Shown here: positions 56,701 through 64,000 of the stretch, piece after piece
How the letters are laid out: every line of letters starts with the position of its first letter
Numbering within the stretch: position 1 is the first letter of the stretch
Assembly: GCA_020002185.1 (NCBI GenBank)
Contig: CM034535.1
Coordinates: 63,400,076-63,464,075, forward strand
DNA from: Paraescarpia echinospica
Lineage: Eukaryota > Annelida > Polychaeta > Sabellida > Siboglinidae
Direction: 5' to 3'
DNA length: 64,000 nucleotides
The notes under the pieces: generated by a model
What the model saw: only the letters and a program-made list of their open reading frames with translations
Told to the model about the DNA's origin: nothing
Databases searched by the model: none
Position numbers and translations under genes: made by a program

Positions 56701-57884
56701 ATATAACGTTACTCATAATGCAATACCTGTGACTATTATATCAGCTAGATTTACAGTTATGTGTCCTTTGCAGCTAGCAAATGCCTACAAAAACCAGCGA
56801 TCAGCAATGGAAAGAAGGAAACATTGTTTGGGGAAGGAGAATCGTATGGGTCTGTGGTGAAGTTTACCTGTGACGATGGCTACGAGTTGACGGGAAGCCC
56901 GGTGATCGTATGTCAGGAGGACGCACAGTGGTCTGGCAGTGAAGAGATCCAGTGTCGGAGTATGTATGGCACCTGTAGATAAGATATGCCAACGCTGATA
57001 TATTACAAAGCAAGTTTGTGTAGAATGAAATGGCAGTTGTGACATTGTAAGCAACATATGTGAATGCAGTGTTTGCATACTCAACACTGACACCTTGCGA
57101 TTTGATTAGCAACTTCAAATATGCACAAAAGGTAATGGAATTTGGTTTAGATAGTAGGCGTAGGCGTATGCATAATCTATGTACTTCAGTCTACTAACAC
57201 GGAGGCAGTGTAAATGCATATCCTCCCAAGTGCCGAGATATGCTCGTCTCTTTCTATGCGAATTTGCGTCTTTGGTACATTAACCTCTGATCCACCATAT
57301 GTATTTAAAAAAATACAACAGCATTTGCTTAGAATTATGTAATTTGTTCTTGTATGTTCTACTGTTCAGGTGGGCCTTTCCCCGACCTGAAACACTTGTG
57401 TGGTGATCTCCAGATCGTGCCACCGTGATGGTAATAACGTACGTGCTTGGTTTGTTGCACCATGATAGGATGCAAGGTAGTTAAAACGATATTGTTTATG
57501 TATTATGCAGTATTCCGTTACATGCTGATATGCCAGTTGAGTCGACCTATGCATATAATGTATGCATGCATGCATGTATGTATGTATGTATGTATGTATG
57601 TATGTATGTATGTATGTATGTATGTATGTACGTATGTACGCATGTACTTATGTACGTATGTACGTATGTGCGTATGAGCGAATGTTTACGTATGCATGTA
57701 TGTATGTTTACAGAGCTGGAGTGTCCATTGCCTAGTATCAGCCATGGTTCAGTGGACAAAAACAAAGCTGTATTGGGAGATCCTATAACTGTAACTTGTG
57801 ACAGTGGTTACGAGATCAACGGAATTGCCACAATTGAATGCTGCGCCAATCAGACATTTGGATATATTATCCCTTTCTGTCAAG
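46217..57884 (+). CDS. C-type lectin-LDLa-CUB-CCP mosaic protein (15 exons seen, 3' incomplete)
   Basis: Seen: exons 46217-46292, 47564-47645, 48226-48323, 49136-49306, 49667-49762, 50242-50363, 50688-50901, 51256-51410, 52092-52287, 53540-53712, 53948-54104, 54616-54810, 55990-56160, 56774-56959 and 57714-57884 give about 754 residues with consistent phases. Order: signal peptide 1-25; C-type lectin domain 26-about 137; LDLa about 138-174; CUB1 175-286; CUB2 287-403; CUB3 404-513; CCP/sushi 1-4 at 514-578, 579-635, 636-697 and 698-754. Known: CUB and CCP modules are shared by complement proteases and receptors; C-type lectin domains bind glycans or proteins. Inferred: a secreted or membrane recognition protein; no protease domain or membrane helix is in the window, and the gene continues past 64000. 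I recognise no named orthologue with this exact order. Confidence 0.75.
46293..47563. other. First intron of lectin-CUB-CCP gene
   Basis: The first 130 bp align with the first intron of the ITAM receptor gene (tagcgtcgtcacgcatg, aacaaggaagta, ggttcatt). 46960-47200 duplicates 44770-45058. A CATA-rich patch lies at 46620-46700. Confidence 0.6.
47564..47645 (+). CDS. Lectin-CUB-CCP gene exon 2: C-type lectin domain, part 1
   Basis: 82 bp, phase 1 to 2, encoding [20 protein letters not shown], then AYSQCSG, with the CY...W..A...C pattern that opens a C-type lectin domain. Acceptor ...caacatgtag, donor gtaagt. Confidence 0.8.
47738..47771. repeat. (AT)n microsatellite
   Basis: About 16 AT units. 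The rest of 47772-48200 and 48324-49135 is AT-rich intron in which I see nothing. Confidence 0.97.
48226..48323 (+). CDS. Lectin-CUB-CCP gene exon 3: C-type lectin domain, part 2
   Basis: 98 bp, phase 2 to 1, encoding [19 protein letters not shown] to KKYWIG. Matches the conserved (G)AxLVxIxSxxEN...YWIG segment. Acceptor ...ttccaatcag, donor gtaaga. Confidence 0.85.
49136..49306 (+). CDS. Lectin-CUB-CCP gene exon 4: C-type lectin domain, part 3
   Basis: 171 bp, phase 1 to 1, 57 residues with [18 protein letters not shown] and YVCRAPAC. The last three cysteines of the fold are present. Where sugar-binding lectins have EPN or QPD plus a Glu, this has QPK followed by GDD, and WND is replaced by WSL, so canonical calcium-dependent sugar binding looks unlikely. 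The final Cys also starts the LDLa module. Confidence 0.85.
49667..49762 (+). CDS. Lectin-CUB-CCP gene exon 5: LDLa module
   Basis: 96 bp, phase 1 to 1, [20 protein letters not shown], then [10 protein letters not shown]. With the Cys just upstream in exon 4 it has six cysteines and the intact acidic calcium site (D.DC.D.SDE) of an LDL-receptor class A module. Donor gtaagt. Confidence 0.9.
50242..50363 (+). CDS. Lectin-CUB-CCP gene exon 6: CUB1, first half
   Basis: 122 bp, phase 1 to 0, from [14 protein letters not shown] through [17 protein letters not shown]. Two cysteines and CRWxLxGPxGTRLEF fit the first CUB strands. Donor gtaggt. Confidence 0.75.
50688..50901 (+). CDS. Lectin-CUB-CCP gene exon 7: CUB1, second half
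   Basis: 214 bp, phase 0 to 1, [19 protein letters not shown] to NGFSADWKA. The acceptor at ...cgttttgcttcag is preferred because LEFM-FTALDTE gives the usual CUB spacing; an upstream acceptor (start 50661) in the same frame would insert nine residues. Donor gtgagt. The second CUB cysteine pair is absent. Confidence 0.7.
51256..51410 (+). CDS. Lectin-CUB-CCP gene exon 8: CUB2, first half
   Basis: 155 bp, phase 1 to 0, with [20 protein letters not shown] and ending RKVITLQ. The SPxYPN signature of CUB is clear although no cysteine is present. Acceptor ...gtttcacag, donor gtaaaa. Confidence 0.75.
52092..52287 (+). CDS. Lectin-CUB-CCP gene exon 9: CUB2, second half
   Basis: 196 bp, phase 0 to 1, [19 protein letters not shown] to [12 protein letters not shown]. 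The DxxYLEIRDG and GFKCSY elements are standard CUB. Acceptor ...tggtatag, donor gtgaat. Confidence 0.85.
52385..53539. repeat. Intron duplication before CUB3 (two copies, about 680 bp apart)
   Basis: Copy 1 (52385-52856) and copy 2 (53070-53539) share cactgtctgt-tgtgtagca, cataaa-atat-tgc-tcacc, attttattat, actatagttttg and ctgtcctga-actc in order. Copy 2 ends at the acceptor of CUB3; copy 1 ends at ...ttccctttag, which is itself a good acceptor. Confidence 0.65.
52857..52970 (+). pseudogene. Possible decayed CUB half-exon
   Basis: Directly after the ...ttccctttag acceptor-like site, one frame reads [14 protein letters not shown] and [13 protein letters not shown] before a TAG. YPNQ and EWIVxV loosely fit the first half of a CUB domain, and the position matches CUB3 in the duplicated intron. 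The reading frame implies phase 0 instead of phase 1, so the claim is weak. Confidence 0.25.
53540..53712 (+). CDS. Lectin-CUB-CCP gene exon 10: CUB3, first half
   Basis: 173 bp, phase 1 to 0, [19 protein letters not shown] to DANDFVE. It has the CGG start, the SPGY turn, CRWNI and D-FVE of CUB. Acceptor ...ctgtgttgag is unusual (GAG). The preceding intron sequence is a duplicate of 52385-52860. Confidence 0.8.
53948..54104 (+). CDS. Lectin-CUB-CCP gene exon 11: CUB3, second half
   Basis: 157 bp, phase 0 to 1, [19 protein letters not shown] to [10 protein letters not shown]. Ends with the usual GFKAxF strand of CUB. Acceptor ...tttgttttag, donor gtgtgt. Confidence 0.8.
54616..54810 (+). CDS. 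Lectin-CUB-CCP gene exon 12: CCP/sushi 1
   Basis: 195 bp, phase 1 to 1, 65 residues with four cysteines ([23 protein letters not shown]) and the conserved Trp. Fits a complement-control-protein module. Donor gtaagt. Confidence 0.9.
55990..56160 (+). CDS. Lectin-CUB-CCP gene exon 13: CCP/sushi 2
   Basis: 171 bp, phase 1 to 1, 57 residues [15 protein letters not shown] to QWEDEPSCT. It has four Cys, [12 protein letters not shown] and GQWEDEPSC, a textbook CCP. Donor gtaagt. Confidence 0.92.
56774..56959 (+). CDS. Lectin-CUB-CCP gene exon 14: CCP/sushi 3
   Basis: 186 bp, phase 1 to 1, 62 residues [16 protein letters not shown] to [26 protein letters not shown] and AQWSGSE are typical CCP text. 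Donor gtatgt. Confidence 0.92.
57556..57672. repeat. (GTAT)n microsatellite
   Basis: gtatgtatg run with acgtatgt variants, immediately upstream of the CCP4 acceptor. Confidence 0.97.
57714..57884 (+). CDS. Lectin-CUB-CCP gene exon 15: CCP/sushi 4
   Basis: 171 bp, phase 1 to 1, 57 residues [17 protein letters not shown] to [19 protein letters not shown] is typical, but the conserved Trp is missing and there is a CC pair ([10 protein letters not shown]), so the C-terminal half is atypical. It ends phase 1 with donor gtatgg, and the 32-bp minisatellite follows within 60 bases. Confidence 0.85.
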
Positions 57885-57937
57885 GTATGGTAGATTTTTT
57901 TTCTTGTTAAGCCTTCTATTTGACTGCACTAAATAAG

Positions 57938-60900
57938 TTGGGTGTCATAGTAGTAAGGAGGACGTGAGGTGCAGTGTCGTAGTAGTTAGGAGGATGTGGG
58001 GTGCACTGTCATAGAAGTAAGCATGATGTGGGGTGCACTGTCATAGAAGTAAAGAGGATGTGGGTGCAGTGTCATAGTAGTTAGGAGAATGTGGGATGCA
58101 GTGTCGTATTAGTTAGGAGGATGTAGGGTACAGTGTCATAGTAGTTAGGAGGATGTGGGGTACAGTGTCGTAATAGTTAGGAGGATGTGGGGAGCAGTGT
58201 AAAAGTAGTTATCAGATTATGGGGTGCAGTGTCGTAGTTGTCAAGATGATGTGGGGTGCAGTGTCATAGAATTTAGGAGGATGTGGGATACAGTGTCGTA
58301 TTAGTTACGAGGATGTGGGATGCAGTGTCGTAGTAGTTAGAAGGATGTGGGGTGCAGTGTCGTAGTAGTTAGGAGGATGTGGGGTACAGTGTCGTAGTAG
58401 TTAGAAGGATGTGGGGTGCAGTGTAAAAGTAGTTATCAGATTATGGGGTGCAGTGTCGTAGTTGTCAAGATGATGTGGGGTGCAGTGTCATAGAAGTTAG
58501 GAGGATGTGGGATGCAGTGTCGTATTAGTTACGAGGATGTGGAATGCAGTGTCGTAGTAGTTAGAAGGATGTGGGGTGCAGTGTCATAGTAGTTAGGAGG
58601 ATGTGGGGTACAGTGTCGTAATAGTTAGGAGGATGTGGGGTGCAGTGTAAAAGTAGTTATCAGATTATGGGGTGCAGTGTCGTAGTTGTCAAGATGATGT
58701 GGGGTGCAGTGTCATAGAATTTAGGAGGATGTGGGATGCAGTGTCGTATTAGTTACGAGGATGTGGGATGCAGTGTCGTAGTAGTTAGAAGGATGTGGGG
58801 TGCAGTGTAAAAGTAGTTATCAGATTATGGGGTGCAGTATCGTAGTTGTCAAGATGATGTGGGGTGCAGTGTCATAGAATTTAGGAGGATGTGGGATGCA
58901 GTGTCGTATTAGTTACGAGGATGTGGGATGCAGTGTCGTAGTAGTTAGAAGGATGTGGGGTGCAGTGTAAAAGTAGTTATCAGATTATGGGGTGCAGTAT
59001 CGTAGTTGTCAAGATGATGTGGGGTGCAGTGTCATAGAATTTAGGAGGATGTGGGATGCAGTGTCGTATTAGTTACGAGGATGTGGGATGCAGTGTCGTA
59101 GTAGTTAGAAGGATGTGGGTTGCAGTGTAAAAGTAGTTATCAGATTATGGGGTGCAGTGTCGTAGTTGTCAAGATGATGTGGGGTGCAGTGTCATAGAAG
59201 TTAGGAGGATGTGGGATGCAGTGTCGTATTAGTTACGAGGATGTGGGGTGCAGTGTCGTAGTAGTTAAGAGGATGTGGGGTGCAGTGGCGTATTAGTTAG
59301 GAGGATGTGGGGTACAGTGTCATAGTAGTTAGGAGGATGTAGGGTACAGTGTCGTAGTAGTTAGGAGGATGTGGGATGCAGTGACATAGTAGTTAGGAGG
59401 ATGTGGGGTACAGTGTCGTAGTAGTTAGGAGGATGTGTGGTGCAGACTCAAAGTAGTTACGAGATTATGGGGTGCAGTGTCGTAGTTGTCAAGAGGATGT
59501 GGGGTGCATTGTCTCAGAAGTTAGGACGATGTGGGGTACAGTGTCGTATTAGTTAGGATGATGTGGGGTACAGTGTCGTAGTAGTTAAGAGGATGTGGGG
59601 TGCAGTGTCGTAGTAGTCAGGAAGATGTGGGGTGCATTGTCATATTAGTTAGGAGGATGTGGGGTGCAGTGTCATATTAGTTACGAGGATATGGGGTGCA
59701 GTGTCATATTAGTTAGGAGGATGTGGGGTGCATTGTCATAGTAGTTAGGAGGATGTGGGGTGTAGTGTCGTATTAGTTAAGAGGATTTTAGTTGCAGTGT
59801 CGTAGTAGTTAGGAGGATGTGGGGTGCAGTGTCGTATTAGTTAAGAGGATTTTAGTTGCAGTGTCGTAGTAGATAGGAGGATGTGGGGTGCAGTGTCGTA
59901 TTAGTTAAGAGGATTTTAGTTGCAGTGTCGTAGTAGTTAGGAGGATGTGGGGGTACAGTTTCATTGTAGAGAGGAAGATGTGGGGTGCAGATTCGTATTA
60001 GTTAGGAAGATGTGGGGTGCAGTGTCATAGTAGTTAGGACGATGCGGGATGCAGTGTCACAGTATTTAGGAGGATGTGGGGTGCAGTGTAAAAGTAGTTA
60101 TCAGATTATGTGGTGCAGTGTCGTAGTTGTCAAGAGGATGTGGGGTGCAGTGTCACAGAAGTTAGGAGGATGTAGGGTACAATGTCGTATTAGTTAGGAG
60201 GATGTGTGATGCAGAGTCGTAGTAGTTAAGAAGATGTGGGGTGCAGTGTCGTATTAGTTAGGAAGATGTGGAATGCAGTGTCGTATTAGTTAGGAGGATG
60301 TGCATTGTAGTGTCGTATTAGTTAGGAAGATGTGGAATGCAGTGTCGTATTAGTTAGGAGGATGTGCATTGTAGTGTCGTATTAGTTAGGAGGATGTGGG
60401 GTGCAGTGTCGTATTAGTTAGGAGGATGTGGGGTGTAGTGTCGTAGTAGTTAAGAGAATGTGGGATGCAGTGTCATAGTAGTTAGGAGGATGTGGGGTGC
60501 AGTGTCATAGTAGTTTGGAGGATGTGGGATGCAGTGTCATAGTAGTTAGGAGGATGTGGGGTGCAGTGTCATAGTAGTTAGGAGGATGTGGGGTGCAGTG
60601 TCATAGTAGTTAGGAGGATGTGGGATGCAGTGTCATAGTAGTTAGGAGGATGTGGGGTGCAGTGTCATAGTAGTTAGGAGGATGTGGGGTGCAGTGTCAT
60701 AGTAGTTTGGAGGATGTGGGATGCAGTGTCATAGTAGTTAGGAGGATACGAGGTGCAGTGTCATTGTACTTAGGAGGATGTAGGGTGCAGTGTCGTGTTA
60801 AATAGGAGGATGTGGGGTACAGTGTCGTAGTAGTTTGGAGGATGTGGGATGCAGTGTCATAGTAGTTAGGAGGATGTGGGGTGTAGTGTGGTAGAAGATA

Positions 60901-63900
60901 GGAGGATGTGGGGTGCAGTCTCGTAGTAGTTAGGAGGATGTGGGGTGCAATGTCACAGAAGTTTGGAGGATGTGGGGTGCAGTGTCGTATTATTTAAGAG
61001 GACGTGGGGTGCAGTGTCGTATTAGTCAGGAAGATGTGGGGTGCATTGTCATATTAGTTAGGAGGATGTGGGGTGCAGTGTCATATTAGTTACGAGGATG
61101 TGGGGTGCAGTGTCATATTAGTTAGGAGGATGTGGGGTGCATTGTCATAGTAGTTAGGAGGATGTGGGGTGTAGTGTCGTATTAGTTAAGAGGATTTTAG
61201 TTGCAGTGTCGTAGTAGTTAGGAGGATGTGGGGTGCAGTGTCATATTAGTTAGGAGGATGTGGAGTGCAGTGTCGTTGTAGTTAGGAGGATGTGAGGTGC
61301 AGCGTCATATTAGTTAGGAGGATGTGGAGTGCAGTGTCGTATTAGTTAGGAGGATGTGGGGTGCAGTGTCATATTGGTTAGGAGGATGTAAGGTGCAGTG
61401 TCATATTAGTTAGGAGGATGTGAGGTGCAGTGTCGTATTAGTTAGGAGGATGTGGAGTGCAGTGTCGTAGTAGTTAGGAGGATGTGGGATGCAGTGTCGT
61501 ATTAGTTAGGAGGATGTGGGATGCAGTGTCCTAGTATTTAGGAGGATGTGAGGTGCAGTGTCGTAGTAGTTAGGAGGATGTGGAGTGCAATGTCGTATTA
61601 GTTAAGAGGGTGTGAGGTGCAGTGTCATATTAGTTAAGAGGATGTGGGGTGCAGTGGCGTATTAGTTAGGAGGATGTGGGGTACAGTGTCATAGTAGTTA
61701 GGAGGATGTAGGGTACAGTGTCGTAGTTGTTAGGAGGATGTGGGATGCAGTGACATAGTAGTTAGGAGGATGTGGGGTACAGTGTCGTAGTAGTTAGGAG
61801 GATGTGTGGTGCAGATTCAAAGTAGTTACGAGATTATGGGGTGCAGTGTCGTAGTTGTCAAGAGGATGTGGGGTGCATTGTCTCAGAAGTTAGGATGATG
61901 TGGGGTACAGTGTCGTATTAGTTAGGAGGATGTGGGATGCAGTGTCGTAGTAGTTAAGAGGATGTGGGGTGCAGTGGCGTATTAGTTAGGAGGATGTGGG
62001 GTGCAGTGTCACAGAAGTTAGGACGATGTGGGGTACAGTGTCGTATTAGTTAGGATGATGTGGGGTACAGTGTCGTAGTAGTTAAGAGGATGTGGGGTGC
62101 AGTGTTATTGTACTTAGGAGGATGTAGGGTGCAGTGTCGTGTTAAATAGGAGGATGTGGGGTACAGGGTCGTAGTAGTTTGGAGGATGTGGGATGCAGTG
62201 TCATAGTAGTTAGGAGGATGTGGGGTGCAGTGTCACAGAAGTTAGGACGATGTGGGGTACAGTGTCGTATTAGTTAGGATGATGTGGGGTACAGTGTCGT
62301 AGTAGTTAAGAGGATGTGGGGTGCAGTGTTATTGTACTTAGGAGGATGTAGGGTGCAGTGTCGTGTTAAATAGGAGGATGTGGGGTACAGTGTCGTATTA
62401 GTTAGGAGGATGTGGGATGCAGTGTCGTAGTAGTTAAGAGGATGTGGGGTGCAGTGGCGTATTAGTTAGGAGTATGTGGGGTGCAGTGTCACAGAAGTTA
62501 GGACGATGTGGGGTACAGTGTCGTATTAGTTAGGATGATGTGGGGTACAGTGTCGTAGTAGTTAAGAGGATGTGGGGTGCAGTGTTATTGTACTTAGGAG
62601 GATGTAGGGTGCAGTGTCGTGTTAAATAGGAGGATGTGGGGTACAGGGTCGTAGTAGTTTGGAGGATGTGGGATGCAGTGTCATAGTAGTTAGGAGGATG
62701 TGGGGTGCAGTGTTATTGTACTTAGGAGGATGTAGGTTGCAGTGTCGTGTTAAATAGGAGGATGTGGGGTACAGGGTCGTAGTAGTTTGGAGGATGTGGG
62801 ATGCAGTGTCATAGTAGTTAGGAGGATGTGGAGTGCAGTGTCACAGAAGTTAGGACGATGTGGGGTACAGTGTCGTATTAGTTAGGATGATGTGGGGTAC
62901 AGTGTCGTAGTAGTTAAGAGGATGTGGGGTGCAGTGTTATTGTACTTAGGAGGATGTAGGGTGCAGTGTCGTGTTAAATAGGAGGATGTGGGGTACAGGG
63001 TCGTAGTAGTTTGGAGGATGTGGGATGCAGTGTCATAGTAGTTAGGAGGAAATGAGGTGCAGTGTTATTGTACTTAGGAGGATGTAGGGTGCAGTGTCGT
63101 GTTAAATAGGAGGATGTGGGGTACAGGGTCGTAGTAGTTTGGAGGATGTTGGATGCAGTGTCATAGTAGTTAGGAGGATGTGGGGTGTAGTGTCGTAGAA
63201 GATAGGAGGATGTGGGGTGCAGTCTTGTAGTAGTTAGGAGGATGTGGGGTGCAATGTCACATATGTAAGGAGGATGTGGGGTGCAGTGTCGTATTATTTA
63301 AGAGGACGTGGGGTGCAGTGTCGTATTAGTCAGGAAGATGTGGGGTGCATTGTCATATTAGTTAGGAGGATGTGGGGTGCAGTGTCATATTAGTTACGAG
63401 GATGGATGTGGGGTGCAGTGTCATATTAGTTAGGAGGATGTGGGGTGCATTGTCATAGTAGTTAGGAGGATGTGGGGTGTAGTGTCGTATTAGTTAAGAG
63501 GATTTTAGTTGCAGTGTCGTAGTAGTTAGGAGGATGTGGGGTGCTGTGTCGTATTAGTTAAGAGGATTTTAGTTGCAGTGTCGTAGTAGATAGGAGGATG
63601 TGGGGTGCAGTGTCGTATTAGTTAAGAGGATTTTAGTTGCAGTGTCGTAGTAGTTAGGAGGATGTGGGGTGCAGTGTCGTATTAGTTAAGAGGATTTTAG
63701 TTGCAGTGTCGTAGTAGTTAGGAGGATGTGGGGGTACAGTTTCATTGTAGAGAGGAAGATGTGGGGTGCAGATTCATATTAGTTAGGAAGATGTGGGGTG
63801 CAGTGTCATAGTAGTTAGGACGATGCGGGATGCAGTGTCACAGTATTTAGGAGGATGTGGGGTGCAGTGTAAAAGTAGTTATCAGATTATGTGGTGCAGT

Positions 63901-64000
63901 GTCGTAGTTGTCAAGAGGATGTGGGGTGCAGTGTCACAGAAGTTAGGAGGATGTAGGGTACAATGTCGTATTAGTTAGGAGGATGTGTGATGCAGAGTCG
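57938..64000. repeat. 32-bp minisatellite array, about 6 kb, with higher-order structure
   Basis: Basic unit ggggtgcagtgtcgtagtag plus ttaggaggatgt, about 190 copies with many variants, running off the right edge. Marker variants recur: aaaagtagttatcagattat at about 58201, 58424, 58646, 58806, 58966 and 59126, spaced near 224 then 160 bp (7 and 5 units). A block near 59640-60210 reappears at about 63340-64000, offset 3781 bp over its identical part. No coding potential beyond short artefact frames. It presumably lies in the intron after CCP4. Confidence 0.95.

Noticed and set aside
60012..63978. Identical 61-codon frames at 60012 and 63793
   Set aside because: Chance frames in the 32-bp array; their identity reflects block duplication, not a gene family.

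Overview
This window looks like intron-rich animal DNA, probably from a marine invertebrate. The evidence is a type IV (basement membrane) collagen gene, phase-1 extracellular modules on single exons with GT-AG introns, tRNA-derived SINE-like elements, LINE and Penelope-like remnants, and very long CA/GT tracts. The species cannot be fixed from the sequence. All gene models below are exon reconstructions read from splice sites, phases and domain patterns; none has transcript support.

Layout. (1) 1067-16845, minus strand: the 5' half of a type IV collagen alpha-chain gene. Thirteen exons with consistent phases run from a signal peptide through a 7S-like cysteine segment into an interrupted Gly-X-Y helix, about 498 residues, leaving the window on the left. 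(2) 16846-19663: a gap between divergently transcribed genes, with microsatellites and an inverted GGCGACAA array. (3) 19664-38806, plus strand: a 15-exon gene for a single-pass receptor. It has a signal peptide, eight ephrin-receptor-like (GCC2/GCC3) cysteine modules, two EGF modules, a membrane helix, and a tail carrying a YEEI site, an ITAM-spaced tyrosine pair (YEMI-x6-YQSL) and three more YxxL motifs. The eighth module carries an in-frame TGA. Introns hold an antisense LINE remnant, a DNA transposon with inverted termini and a Penelope-like remnant with hammerhead-like inverted repeats. (4) 38807-46216: intergenic, with 65-bp and 37-bp tandem arrays and a huge CA/CATA tract. (5) 46217-57884, plus strand: a second receptor-like or secreted gene with signal peptide, C-type lectin, LDLa, three CUB and at least four CCP/sushi modules, open at the right. 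(6) 57938-64000: a 32-bp minisatellite with higher-order repeats, apparently in its next intron.

The two plus-strand genes have similar 76-nt leader segments followed by alignable intron sequence, although their ectodomains differ. That suggests a duplicated leader/promoter-proximal unit joined to different module sets. The ITAM-like receptor and its lectin-CUB-CCP neighbour form a candidate innate recognition locus; this functional reading is inference.
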